Part shown: piece by piece, positions 1-7,862 of the stretch
Layout of the letters: every line of letters starts with the position of its first letter
How positions within the stretch are numbered: the first letter of the stretch is position 1
From: a bacterium
GTDB taxonomy: Bacteria; BMS3Abin14
Direction of reading: 5' to 3'
Length of the DNA: 29,193 bases
Assembly: GCA_029210545.1 (NCBI GenBank)
Contig: JARGFV010000025.1
Coordinates: 1 to 29,193, forward strand
The notes under the pieces: model-generated
What the model saw: the letters and a program-made list of their open reading frames with translations, nothing else
Databases searched by the model: none
What the model was told of the DNA's origin: nothing
Translations under genes and position numbers: made by a program

Positions 1-77
1 TGAGGAAAGGGAAAACCACACTTTTCCCTTTCCGTGGAGCGAAAAGTCCCGCCTGGACTTTTCGCGACCCTGTCAAT
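1..77 (+). repeat. 77-bp hairpin repeat, copy 1
   Basis: This segment is repeated without a mismatch at 155–231. It holds two strong hairpins. The first has a 12-bp perfect stem (4–15 with 22–33, loop CCACAC). The second has an 11-bp perfect stem (39–49 with 55–65, loop CGCCT). A short tail GACCCTGTCAAT follows. A diverged inverted copy lies at 29118–29193. No reading frame is supported here. Confidence 0.9.
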
Positions 78-154
78 TGATGGCTTTTTAAAAGTCATCA
101 ACGCGCCCCGGGTGGGGCGCCCGGATCGATGATCGGAAATAATGTCGAGATCCG
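78..154 (+). repeat. Hairpin mosaic between the two 77-bp copies
   Basis: Three further palindromes lie end to end. There is a 10-bp stem with one G·U pair (78–87 with 91–100), then a 7-bp GCGCCCC/GGGGCGC stem (103–109 with 114–120). A decayed GATC-flanked hairpin covers about 124–153. The same order of hairpin types, better preserved, is found at 7696–7809, so this is one composite repeat family with swappable modules. Confidence 0.75.
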
Positions 155-231
155 TGAGGAAAGGGAAAACCACACTTTTCCCTTTCCGTGGAGCGAAAAG
201 TCCCGCCTGGACTTTTCGCGACCCTGTCAAT
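155..231 (+). repeat. 77-bp hairpin repeat, copy 2
   Basis: Perfect copy of 1–77, ending 14 bases before the MOSC start codon. Its two hairpins would lie in the leader of that gene if transcription starts upstream. The perfect identity of the copies points to a recent duplication or gene conversion. Confidence 0.9.
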
Positions 232-245
232 AGAAGGAATACATC

Positions 246-692
246 ATGCGTATCCATGCCATCTCCACAAGCGAGACCAAGGGGGTTCGTAAGGACAACG
301 TGCTTTCGGCCGTGCTTCGTCCGGACCACGGTATCGAAAGCGACGCCCACGCCGGACAGTGGCATCGCCAGGTGAGCCTCCTCGCCAGGGAAAGTATCGA
401 GAAGATGATCGCCAAGGGTCTGACTGTAGGTCCTGGCGATTTTGCCGAGAACATCACTACCGAAGGTGTGGACCTGGTGTCCCTCCCGGTGGGGCGTCGC
501 CTGTTGCTCGGTGACGAGGCCCTGGTGGAGGTGACACAGATCGGCAAGGAATGCCACAACCGTTGCGCCATCTACCAACAGGCCGGTGATTGTGTCATGC
601 CCCGCGAAGGGATCTTCGTGAAGGTGCTGACGGGCGGCACCATCCGGGAAGGTGATCCGATCTCTTTTGTGGAGGACGGTGATGAAGGTTAG
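246..692 (+). CDS. MOSC domain protein (molybdenum cofactor-associated)
   Basis: A 148-residue single-domain MOSC protein, the usual length for free-standing bacterial members. MOSC domains descend from the C-terminal part of eukaryotic molybdenum cofactor sulfurase and are thought to handle sulfur or molybdopterin; the exact reaction of small members is mostly unknown. Visible family marks are the start MRIHAISTSETKGVRK, the GPGDFAENITTEG segment and the cysteine-rich stretch CHNRCAIYQQAGDC before PREGIF. The ATG is preceded by AAGGA at good spacing. It overlaps the next gene, mogA, by 11 bases, so the two are translationally coupled and probably serve Moco synthesis or insertion together. 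Confidence 0.88.
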   Translation: MRIHAISTSETKGVRKDNVLSAVLRPDHGIESDAHAGQWHRQVSLLARESIEKMIAKGLTVGPGDFAENITTEGVDLVSLPVGRRLLLGDEALVEVTQIGKECHNRCAIYQQAGDCVMPREGIFVKVLTGGTIREGDPISFVEDGDEG

Positions 693-1185
693 GGCCGGCG
701 TTCTGACACTCAGCGACCGGTCATCCCGGGGGGAATACGAGGATCTGAGCGGGCCGTCCATCGTCAGGATCATGGATGCCAGGCCTGAGTTCGATATCGT
801 CTGGGAACAGTCCGGGATCATCCCGGATGAAGAACCCCTTATCGTCGAGACCCTCCGGCGGTGGTGCGACGAGGACGGCCTGGACCTCATCATCACTACA
901 GGAGGGACAGGCCCCGCTCCGAGGGATCGGACGCCTGAGGCAACCCGGAAGGTTCTCGATTTCGAGATCCCGGGGATCCCTGAAGCCATGAGGGCGGCCG
1001 TCCGGGATCGAGTACCCACATCCGTGCTGACCCGGGGCCTTACTGGTGTCAGGGGACAGACCCTCATCGTCAACCTCCCGGGAAGTCCCAGGGCGGTCAT
1101 GGAGAACATGGAGGTTTTGTTCGGTTTTCTCGAGCATCTCATCGAGAAGATCAAGGGCGATCCATCTGAATGTGGCAGCAAATGA
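682..1185 (+). CDS. mogA: Molybdopterin adenylyltransferase (MogA-like)
   Basis: A 167-residue MogA/MoaB-fold protein. The family adenylates molybdopterin before molybdenum insertion, in the cytoplasm. Seen in the sequence: TLSDRSSRGEYED near the N terminus, the nucleotide-binding LIITTGGTGPAPRDRTPEAT around residues 70–90, and NLPGSPRAVMENM near the C terminus. The start at 682 is chosen because GGAGG lies just upstream inside the MOSC gene and the family begins close to this point; an in-frame ATG at 652 would add ten unrelated residues. It forms an operon with the MOSC gene. MoaB-type paralogues cannot be excluded from sequence alone. Confidence 0.88.
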   Translation: MKVRAGVLTLSDRSSRGEYEDLSGPSIVRIMDARPEFDIVWEQSGIIPDEEPLIVETLRRWCDEDGLDLIITTGGTGPAPRDRTPEATRKVLDFEIPGIPEAMRAAVRDRVPTSVLTRGLTGVRGQTLIVNLPGSPRAVMENMEVLFGFLEHLIEKIKGDPSECGSK

Positions 1186-1189
1186 TACG

Positions 1190-1224
1190 GAAATCAGTAA
1201 TCAGTAATCAGAAATCAGTAGAAG
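1190..1224 (+). repeat. Heptad array, unit close to GTAATCA
   Basis: Five consecutive 7-bp units (GAAATCA, GTAATCA, GTAATCA, GAAATCA, GTAGAAG) directly follow mogA. This is a short tandem array with drifting units. Confidence 0.8.
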
Positions 1225-1263
1225 GCCCTGTAAATTGCGGACTATTCAGAAGCTCTGCGGTTT

Positions 1264-1298
1264 CACTGGCTACTGGCTACTGGCTACTGGATACTCAC
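1264..1298 (+). repeat. Heptad array, unit TACTGGC, upstream of tmk
   Basis: Five 7-bp units (CACTGGC, TACTGGC twice, TACTGGA, TACTCAC) end 17 bases before the tmk ATG. The same unit class recurs at 15916, 16631, 21681 and 27218, each time near a gene boundary. Confidence 0.85.
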
Positions 1299-1315
1299 CG
1301 CGGGGAAACCGCGTA

Positions 1316-1963
1316 ATGCGCGGAATATTTATCACATTCGAGGGCATCGAGGGCTCGGGAAAGACGACCCTCATGGAGCTCGTGGCCCGGTCCCTGGGCC
1401 GGAACGGCAGGAACTGCGTTCTGACCCGGGAGCCTGGCGGTACGCCGTTGGGCTTATCCCTGCGGCGTGTCCTTCTCGACCCGTCAGCCGCTCAGATCTC
1501 ATCCACAGCCGAGCTCATGCTGTTCGCTGCCGACCGTGCCCAGCACGTTGCCGAAGTCATCCGTCCAGCTCTCGACCACGACAGTATCGTCCTGTGCGAC
1601 CGTTTCTCGGACGCAACTGTCGCCTACCAGGGTTATGGCAGGGGGCTCCCCCTGGAGGTTATCGCGTCGGTGGACAGCCAGGCCCGGGGCGAAACGGCAC
1701 CTGACCTGACGGTCCTCCTTGACCTCACTGTGGGAGAGGGGCTCGGGCGGGCCAGGTCCCGTAACGAGGGCTCATGCGGTCCCTCCGAATCCAGGATCGA
1801 CGAGGAGGAAACGGCGTTTCACCAGAGGGTCCGGGACGGTTATCTCGATCTGGCCAGGGAAGAACCGGACCGGTTCCTTGTGCTGGACGCCACCCTGGAG
1901 CCGGGGAACCTGGCCGAAATGGTGACCGACGAATTGGCGAGGAGGTTTCCCCGTGCGTTTTGA
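1316..1963 (+). CDS. tmk: Thymidylate kinase
   Basis: A 215-residue dTMP kinase that makes dTDP for DNA synthesis. The P-loop FEGIEGSGKTT is at residues 8–18. TREPGGTPLG and the LCDRFSDATVAYQGYGRG segment (DR(F/Y) motif) follow in family order, and length is typical. The frame opens earlier at 1235, but that extension is encoded by the TACTGGC heptad array, and the protein family begins at MRGIFITFEG, so 1316 is the start. A small hairpin (CGCGG/CCGCG) lies between array and start, and the ribosome site is weak. The 3' end overlaps holB by 11 bases. Confidence 0.95.
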   Translation: MRGIFITFEGIEGSGKTTLMELVARSLGRNGRNCVLTREPGGTPLGLSLRRVLLDPSAAQISSTAELMLFAADRAQHVAEVIRPALDHDSIVLCDRFSDATVAYQGYGRGLPLEVIASVDSQARGETAPDLTVLLDLTVGEGLGRARSRNEGSCGPSESRIDEEETAFHQRVRDGYLDLAREEPDRFLVLDATLEPGNLAEMVTDELARRFPRAF

Positions 1964-2951
1964 ACTCCTCAAGGCCCAGTGCGGGGCAGTGACCATTCTT
2001 CAAAGGAGCCTGGAAAGAGGACGTGTGCCCACCGCGTACCTGTTCACAGGACCTCCCGGATGCGGTCGTCTGACAGCAGCCGTGGCCCTCGCTGCCAGTC
2101 TTAACTGCGAGGCCGGCCCCATCGCCTGCGGCGCCTGCGCGTCGTGCCGGCTTTACGCTGCCGGAAACCATCCTGATCTTCATATCATCGTCCCTGAAAA
2201 GGGAAAGCGCTGGATCGTCATCGAGCAGGTAAGGGAAGAGATCCTCGCCAAGGCCTACCTGAAACCGATGATCGGCGGCACCTCCACATTTATCGTGGAC
2301 GACGCCAATACCATGAACGCCAACGCGTCCAACGCCTTTTTGAAAACCCTGGAGGAGCCGCCCGAGACTTCACATTTTGTCCTCATCGCCCCGGATCGGG
2401 ATTCGGTACTGCCCACCATTTCCTCAAGGTGTCAGACCCTCGTCTTTAACCCCCTGCCGCGGAAGCTCCTCGAGGAGATCCTCGTCGGCCAGGGGATCGA
2501 CCATGTTGACGCGGCCCTTCTGGCAGCCATGGCCAAGGGGAGTGTTGAACGGGCCTTGCACTATCACGCCAGCGGCGCTCTGGAAAGCCTGGCCGAGGAG
2601 TTTGGACCGCTGTCATCCCTTCACGATTTCGGGGCGGGTCAGCTTCTCGACCTTTCCCAGCGCTGGGGCAAGAACCGCAAAGACGCCATGGGAGTCCTCG
2701 AGTTCATGTCGCAGTGGTACAGGGACATGATGATCCTGTCCGAAGGGGCTCCGGAAGAGCAGGTCATCCACATGGCCCACCTCGACCGCTTGAAGGAGGG
2801 GGCCGACCGTCTCGGGAGCGGCGCCCTCGCCGAGGTCCTCGAATCGGTGGAGGACGCCAGGCAGGCGCTGGACGCCAATACAAACGTACAGTTAACCCTC
2901 GACACACTGCTTTTGAAGGTGCGCCGCCGCGCGGCACCGACGCCAGCCTAA
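1953..2951 (+). CDS. holB: DNA polymerase III delta' subunit
   Basis: A 332-residue clamp-loader subunit of the AAA+ family. The P-loop region at residues 32–40 is TGPPGCGRL; the usual lysine is arginine, as expected for delta', which does not need to hydrolyse ATP. A zinc-binding cysteine set (C52, C59, C62, C65 in CEAGPIACGACASC) follows. The sensor/arginine-finger region SSRCQTL is present near residue 158. The start is GTG with GAGGAGG upstream inside tmk. It is coupled to tmk and followed after 17 bases by ricT, a classic order in deltaproteobacteria and Firmicutes. Confidence 0.92.
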   Translation: MRFELLKAQCGAVTILQRSLERGRVPTAYLFTGPPGCGRLTAAVALAASLNCEAGPIACGACASCRLYAAGNHPDLHIIVPEKGKRWIVIEQVREEILAKAYLKPMIGGTSTFIVDDANTMNANASNAFLKTLEEPPETSHFVLIAPDRDSVLPTISSRCQTLVFNPLPRKLLEEILVGQGIDHVDAALLAAMAKGSVERALHYHASGALESLAEEFGPLSSLHDFGAGQLLDLSQRWGKNRKDAMGVLEFMSQWYRDMMILSEGAPEEQVIHMAHLDRLKEGADRLGSGALAEVLESVEDARQALDANTNVQLTLDTLLLKVRRRAAPTPA

Positions 2952-2968
2952 CCCAAGAGAGAACATAA

Positions 2969-4075
2969 ATGGAAAAATATGACGATAACAGTGATTTGAC
3001 TCAAAAACCGCCGGAGAGCGATCAGCCCGAACCGGAGGTTACGTCTCCCGGGGATTCCGACCCGGGGCTCGACCGGAGCGAGGATCTCCAGACCGAGGCC
3101 CCCCAGGCCGGGGATTTCCAGGCCCCCGACCCTGTTCCGGAAATCCCGTCGGAATTATCAGACCCGGATACGCCAGACCCCGGGATCCAGGACATGGACG
3201 CTGATGAAGGAACGCAGGAGGCCGATGCCGATCCGCACGCGGACCTGGAAGCCGACCCGTCGGATTTTCCTGCTGGCATCCGCACCGTCCTTGTTGGGAT
3301 CCGGGGGCAGAACCGTACCGCCCATTTCAACGCCGGGGAGCACACCTTGAATCTCGGCGACGAAGTGGTGGTCCAGACCGAACATGGGAAAAATATCGGG
3401 GTTGTCATGGAGCCCCCGGTCACCCTCGAATACCGCGGATGCAGGAACCTGAAGATCCTTCGCAAGGCCAACCCCGAAGAGGTCGCCAGGGATGTAGAGA
3501 ACAGGGAACTGGAGAAAAAGGCTTTGGAGTTCTGCACCAGGACTGTCGAGGACTGGGAGATCCCCATGCGCCTCGTGCAGGTCGAGTTTCTCCTGGACCG
3601 CTCCAAGGCGATCTTCTTTTTCACGGCTGAAAAAAGAGTGGATTTCCGCGAACTGGTCAGGATCCTGGCCCGGGAGTTTTCCACTCGCATCGAGATGCGC
3701 CAGATCGGGATCCGGGACGAGGCCCGCCTCCTGGGCGGCATCGGTCCGTGCGGCATGGCTTTTTGCTGCAGCACTTTTCTCAAGGAGTTCGCTCCCATCT
3801 CGGTGAAAATGGCCAAGGAGCAGAACGTGATATTGAACCCCAACAAAATATCCGGCGGATGCGGCCGTCTTCTGTGCTGTCTCAACTACGAGTATGACAT
3901 GTACAAGGAAGCTTCCAGGGGTGTTCCCAAGATCGGCAAGAAGGTGAACCTGCCCGAGGGGACCGGGAAAGTCCGTTCGGTGGACATCTTCGCGCGGACC
4001 GTCACCATCGACCTGCCGGAAGAGAAAAAGAACATCGTGATGGATATCGACGAACTGCGGGAGAAACTCAAATGA
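2969..4075 (+). CDS. ricT: PSP1-domain protein (RicT/YaaT family) with acidic N-terminal tail
   Basis: A 368-residue protein. Residues 1 to about 105 are an Asp/Glu/Pro-rich, probably disordered tail. From there the PSP1 domain runs to the end. Paired cysteine motifs typical of RicT are present: C261, C266, C267 (CGMAFCC) and C298, C303, C304 (CGRLLCC). In Bacillus, RicT with RicA and RicF carries Fe-S clusters and promotes RNase Y mRNA processing; in this organism the role is inferred. The gene lies between holB and metG and its stop overlaps the metG start (ATGA). The acidic tail is the unusual part and may bind a basic partner. Confidence 0.88.
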   Translation: MEKYDDNSDLTQKPPESDQPEPEVTSPGDSDPGLDRSEDLQTEAPQAGDFQAPDPVPEIPSELSDPDTPDPGIQDMDADEGTQEADADPHADLEADPSDFPAGIRTVLVGIRGQNRTAHFNAGEHTLNLGDEVVVQTEHGKNIGVVMEPPVTLEYRGCRNLKILRKANPEEVARDVENRELEKKALEFCTRTVEDWEIPMRLVQVEFLLDRSKAIFFFTAEKRVDFRELVRILAREFSTRIEMRQIGIRDEARLLGGIGPCGMAFCCSTFLKEFAPISVKMAKEQNVILNPNKISGGCGRLLCCLNYEYDMYKEASRGVPKIGKKVNLPEGTGKVRSVDIFARTVTIDLPEEKKNIVMDIDELREKLK

Positions 4076-6009
4076 GCGACAAGACTTTCTACGTGACCAC
4101 ACCCATCTATTACGTCAACGATGTCCCCCATATCGGGCACGTTTACACCACCGTGGCGGCTGACGTCATTTCCCGCTACATGAGATCGGCGGGACGCGAG
4201 GTCATGTTCCTGACGGGCACCGACGAACACGGGCAGAAGGTGGAGCAGGCGGCGAAGGAACGCGGGAAAAAGCCCCAGGAGCACTGCGACGAGATGGTGG
4301 TGAGGTTCAAGGATCTCTGGAGGCGTTATAGCATCTCCAACGATGATTTTATCCGGACTACCGAGGAGCGCCACACGCTGGTTGTTCAGCATTTCCTTCA
4401 GAAGCTCTACGACAGCGGCGATATCTACAAAAGTTCTTACTCCGGCTGGTACTGCGTCCCTGACGAACGGTTCTGGACCGAGAAAGACCTTTCCGAGGGC
4501 AACTGCCCGGATTGCGGCCGGCCGGTCGTGCAGATCGAGGAGAGCAACTACTTCTTTAAAATGAGCAAGTACCAGGAGTGGCTGATCAAGCACATCGAGG
4601 ACAACGAGAACTTCATCCGGCCGGAGTCGCGGCGGAACGAAATGCTGGGGTTCCTCAGGAAACCGCTGGAGGACCTTTGCGTCAGCCGCCCCAGGAGCAG
4701 GCTGCGTTGGGGTATCGAGATCCCCTTCGATAAAGAGTACGTGACCTATGTGTGGTTCGATGCCCTGATCAACTACGTCACCTCCCCGGGATATACTTTA
4801 GACAACGTAAGGTTCGCCGAATTCTGGGAGAACTGTACCCACCTCATCGGAAAGGACATCCTCACTACCCACACCATCTACTGGCCCACCATGCTCCGGG
4901 GCGAGGGGCTTGCGCCCCCGAAGCGGGTGTTCGCCCACGGCTGGTGGACCGTGGAGGGGAAAAAGATGTCCAAGTCCGTCGGGAACGTGGTGGAACCGAA
5001 CCTGCTCCTGGACAAGTACGGCGCCGATGCCATCCGCTACTTTCTCCTGCGTGAAGTGCCCTTCGGCCTGGATGGCGATTTTTCCCACTCCGCACTCATC
5101 GGCCGGATCAACTCGGACCTCGCCAACGACCTCGGCAACCTGCTTCAACGCTCCCTGGGCATGCTGGAAAAATACCGTGACGGCGTCATCCCTCCCGTAC
5201 CGGGTACCGGGGAGACCGGTGACCTCACAAAAGGCCTCATGGATTCAGCCGTGAAGACCGTGGGCGAGCTTGCCGAACAGATGGAGAGCCTGGCCTTCGA
5301 CAGGGCCTTGAAAACCATCTGGGAGTTTATCAGCGCCGCCAACAAGTACATCGATTCCGCCGCCCCGTGGACCCTGCACAAGGAGCATAAAGACACCCTG
5401 CTCGACTCGGTGATGTACTCCCTCTTCGAGGCCATCCGGCAGGTGGCCGTCATGATCACCCCCTTCATGCCCGAGACGGGCCAGAAAATGTTCAGGCAGA
5501 TCGGGATCGCCCAGAAGAAGGAGCTGCAGACCCTTGCCTCCCTTGCATCGTGGGGAGCCCTCCCCGGGGGCACAAGGACCTTCCGGGGACCTGCTCTTTT
5601 CCCGCGAATCGAAGAGATCTCCGAAGAGGAGAAGAGGGGAAAAGGAGAAAAGGGGAAAGAACCTAAAGCCAGGGAGAAGAGTGTGGAGAACGTCATCACT
5701 TTCGATGATTTCGCGAAGATCGAGCTTCTCACCGGCAAGGTCCTTGAGGCGGAAAAGGTTCCCAAGTCCAAGAAGCTGGTGAAGATCATCGTGGACACGG
5801 GGGAGAAACGCCAGATCGTGGCGGGTATCGCCGAATATTATGAGCCCGAGGAGCTGGTGGGCCGGACAATAGCCGTCGTTGGCAACCTGGCTCCCGCAAA
5901 GCTCATGGGCGTGGAATCCAACGGGATGCTCCTGGCCGCCCACGACGAGAACGGCCTCGCCCTGGTAACCTTTGATAAAGAGGTGAAGGCGGGAGTGCGT
6001 ATTAAATGA
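4072..6009 (+). CDS. metG: Methionyl-tRNA synthetase
   Basis: A 645-residue class I aminoacyl-tRNA synthetase charging tRNA-Met. HIGH is at residues 20–23 and KMSKS at 298–302. The connective-peptide zinc knuckle is CVPDERF...CPDC, so the second ligand position of the Thermus-type CxxC is Asp here. The anticodon-binding helical domain follows. A charged linker occupies residues 518–530, encoded by five 8-bp units at 5623–5662. The last ~105 residues are the EMAP/Trbp111-type tRNA-binding dimerisation domain (VLEAEKVPKSKKLV, GNLAPAKLMG). It overlaps ricT by 4 bases and is the last gene before a repeat-filled spacer. Confidence 0.97.
   Translation: MSDKTFYVTTPIYYVNDVPHIGHVYTTVAADVISRYMRSAGREVMFLTGTDEHGQKVEQAAKERGKKPQEHCDEMVVRFKDLWRRYSISNDDFIRTTEERHTLVVQHFLQKLYDSGDIYKSSYSGWYCVPDERFWTEKDLSEGNCPDCGRPVVQIEESNYFFKMSKYQEWLIKHIEDNENFIRPESRRNEMLGFLRKPLEDLCVSRPRSRLRWGIEIPFDKEYVTYVWFDALINYVTSPGYTLDNVRFAEFWENCTHLIGKDILTTHTIYWPTMLRGEGLAPPKRVFAHGWWTVEGKKMSKSVGNVVEPNLLLDKYGADAIRYFLLREVPFGLDGDFSHSALIGRINSDLANDLGNLLQRSLGMLEKYRDGVIPPVPGTGETGDLTKGLMDSAVKTVGELAEQMESLAFDRALKTIWEFISAANKYIDSAAPWTLHKEHKDTLLDSVMYSLFEAIRQVAVMITPFMPETGQKMFRQIGIAQKKELQTLASLASWGALPGGTRTFRGPALFPRIEEISEEEKRGKGEKGKEPKAREKSVENVITFDDFAKIELLTGKVLEAEKVPKSKKLVKIIVDTGEKRQIVAGIAEYYEPEELVGRTIAVVGNLAPAKLMGVESNGMLLAAHDENGLALVTFDKEVKAGVRIK
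5623..5662 (+). repeat. 8-bp tandem array inside metG
   Basis: Five 8-bp units (GAAGAGGA, GAAGAGGG, GAAAAGGA, GAAAAGGG, GAAAGAAC) encode the Lys/Glu/Gly-rich linker before the tRNA-binding domain. The first three units are nearly identical to the intergenic array at 7601–7632. Confidence 0.85.
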
Positions 6010-6010
6010 C

Positions 6011-6098
6011 GTACGTGAGTAGATGCGTATGTCCGTAATCGCGTCAATTCAAGCGGTCATTCGCCCTCACGCTCCACGCACGAACGCACGCACGGGAA
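6011..6098 (+). repeat. Degenerate 8-bp array after metG
   Basis: The spacer can be cut into eleven successive 8-mers: GTACGTGA, GTAGATGC, GTATGTCC, GTAATCGC, GTCAATTC, then drifting to CACGCACG, AACGCACG, CACGGGAA. The first four units share the start GTA, the fifth begins GTC, and the late units share ACGCACG. It starts two bases after the metG stop codon. Confidence 0.65.
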
Positions 6099-6187
6099 TT
6101 TCCATGCCAGCCCCGGTGGGAGTTTTCCGGCGATACTAAAAGCTTTGAGCAATAGTTTGATAGCGATTCGAAAGGACTCCTCACCTG

Positions 6188-7585
6188 ATGACCCACCTTA
6201 TCGACGCCCATGCCCACCTTGAAATGCGCCAGTTCAAGGGGGATCTGGAACTGGTTCTCGAGCGGGCCCACACGGCGGGGGTTACCCACATCGTGACCGT
6301 GGGCTCTACCCTGGCTGAAAGCCGCAGGGCCATGAAGATCGCTGAAAAGTACAGCGAAGTCTCGGCGGTTGCAGGCATTCACCCCCATGACGCAGCCGAC
6401 GTGGATGAGTTCGCCATGGCTGAGCTGGAAAAACTTGCCGAACGCAAAATGGTGGTGGGGGTGGGAGAAACGGGTCTGGACTTTTTCCGGGATCGTTCTC
6501 CCAGGGACCTGCAGGAAGAGTCGTTCCGGCTGCACCTGGCCCTTGCTAAAAAGGCGGACCTGCCGGTGGTTATCCACGTGCGGGACGCCTACGCGAGGGC
6601 CCTGGAGATCCTCAATGAAGAGGGGATACCGGAGCGGGGCGGCCAGGTCCACTGTTTTTCCGGAAGCGTTGAAGACGCCCGGGCCTTCCTGGAGATGGGC
6701 CTTTACCTGTCTTTCACGGGGACCATTACCTACGAGGGCAGAAAAAACGCGAGGTGGGTCGAGGAGGTCCTGTCAGCGGTGCCGCTGGAGCGCATGATGG
6801 TGGAGACAGACTGTCCCTACCTCACTCCACATCCCATGCGCGGCAAGCGCAATGAACCTGCCTACGTCCACCTGGTGGCCGGGAAGATCGCTGCTGTCAA
6901 GGGCCTTTCCATCGACGATGTGGCCAGGGTTACCACCTGGAACGCCATCGACTTTTTCCGGCTTCCCTTGAAGGTTGAAAGCTCCGGCGCAGCGTACACC
7001 ATCCGGGATTCCGTGTACCTCAACGTTACGGGAAGCTGCACCAGTGCCTGCACCTTCTGCCAGAGGAGCACCAACCCCGTCGTCAAGGGCCACAACCTGC
7101 GTCTGGACAGGGACCCCACGGTGGAAGAGATGCTCGACGCCCTGGAAAAAGAAGGGTGGAGGGACAGGTCCGAGGTGGTTTTCTGCGGCTACGGCGAACC
7201 CACCTTGAAACTTGCCGAGATCACCACTGTGGCCTCGAGGATCAAGGAGATCAGACCGGACGTCAGGGTCCGCCTGAACACCAACGGCCTCGGCAACCTC
7301 TACCACAGGCAGAACATCGTACCGGATCTGACCTACGCCATCGATACCGTTTCCATCAGCCTCAACGCCCACGACGCCGCCACCTTCGAAAAGCTGTGCC
7401 GCCCGACCGTTGGCCCGGCCCCCTACGAGTCCGTGCTGGATTTTTCGAAAAAGTGCGTGGCTGCGGGCCTCAAAACGGTTCTCACGGTAGTGGACCATCC
7501 GGACGTTAACGTGGAGAAGTGCAGGAAGATCGCACAGGGCATGGGGGCGGGGTTTCGGGTGAGACCGTTCAACGAAGTCGGGTAG
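6188..7585 (+). CDS. TatD metal-dependent hydrolase fused to a radical SAM domain
   Basis: A 465-residue two-domain protein. Residues 1–255 are a TatD-type TIM-barrel nuclease with its metal ligands: H8 and H10 (DAHAH), E94 (GVGETGLDFF), H130 (VIHVRD), H155 (HCFSGS) and D208 (ETDCPYLTP). Residues about 270–465 form a radical SAM domain with the CX3CX2C cluster C284, C288, C291 and a CGYGEPT glycine-rich SAM-binding segment. It matches the TatD-linked radical SAM family (TIGR04038 type). TatD proteins act as 3'-5' exonucleases or deacylases; the radical SAM substrate is unknown. It sits downstream of metG, as in Geobacter-like genomes. No strong ribosome site is visible. Confidence 0.88.
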   Translation: MTHLIDAHAHLEMRQFKGDLELVLERAHTAGVTHIVTVGSTLAESRRAMKIAEKYSEVSAVAGIHPHDAADVDEFAMAELEKLAERKMVVGVGETGLDFFRDRSPRDLQEESFRLHLALAKKADLPVVIHVRDAYARALEILNEEGIPERGGQVHCFSGSVEDARAFLEMGLYLSFTGTITYEGRKNARWVEEVLSAVPLERMMVETDCPYLTPHPMRGKRNEPAYVHLVAGKIAAVKGLSIDDVARVTTWNAIDFFRLPLKVESSGAAYTIRDSVYLNVTGSCTSACTFCQRSTNPVVKGHNLRLDRDPTVEEMLDALEKEGWRDRSEVVFCGYGEPTLKLAEITTVASRIKEIRPDVRVRLNTNGLGNLYHRQNIVPDLTYAIDTVSISLNAHDAATFEKLCRPTVGPAPYESVLDFSKKCVAAGLKTVLTVVDHPDVNVEKCRKIAQGMGAGFRVRPFNEVG

Positions 7586-7600
7586 GTAGAGTCGAATCCG

Positions 7601-7636
7601 GAAGAGGAGAAGAGGAGAAAAGGAGAAGAGGAAAGG
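7601..7636 (+). repeat. 8-bp GA array after tatD
   Basis: Units GAAGAGGA, GAAGAGGA, GAAAAGGA, GAAGAGGA, then AAGG. The unit is the same as the one within metG. Confidence 0.85.
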
Positions 7637-7695
7637 CAGCTCACCTCCTCACAGGCAACAACCACTTGTCCGCCGTTTTTATCATCATGGAAGTC

Positions 7696-7845
7696 TTGAT
7701 GGACTCGCAAAAAGTCCATCAACGCGCCCCGCGCGGGGCGCCCGGATCAATGACTCGCACCGTAAGTCATTGATCTGTAAGGAAAGGGAAAACGACGCCT
7801 TTCCCTTTCTCCTTTTCCCCTTTTCACCTCTTTGTGAAATCACTC
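7696..7845 (+). repeat. Composite palindrome element plus pyrimidine 8-mers
   Basis: Four hairpins stand in series: a 10-bp stem 7696–7705/7713–7722, an 18-bp perfect palindrome 7724–7741, an 11-bp perfect stem 7745–7755/7765–7775, and a 10-bp stem 7782–7791/7800–7809. They correspond in order to hairpins of the 1–154 mosaic. Pyrimidine 8-mers (TTTCTCCT, TTTCCCCT, TTTCACCT, CTTTGTGA) follow at 7806–7837. No coding signal is seen in this spacer. Confidence 0.85.
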
Positions 7846-7862
7846 CCCGGAGGTCCTTCTAG

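Noticed and set aside
1-231. CRISPR array
   Set aside because: The two 77-bp copies are too long, only two are present, and the repeats are themselves double hairpins with no spacer series or cas genes nearby.
142-375. Frame through the 77-bp repeat into the MOSC gene
   Set aside because: It translates hairpin repeat and then the MOSC gene out of frame; Arg/Pro/Thr-rich peptide of no family.
3022-3885. Second long minus-strand frame opposite ricT
   Set aside because: Low-complexity Ser/Arg-rich translation typical of an antisense shadow; no independent support.
3158-4102. Long open frame (314 codons) on the minus strand opposite ricT
   Set aside because: It is fully antisense to a gene with clear PSP1 motifs, has no family features or ribosome site, and arises from the codon bias of the GC-rich sense gene.
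7519-7773. Frame across the GA array and palindromes after the TatD fusion
   Set aside because: Composition follows the repeats, and no start signal or homologous feature is visible.
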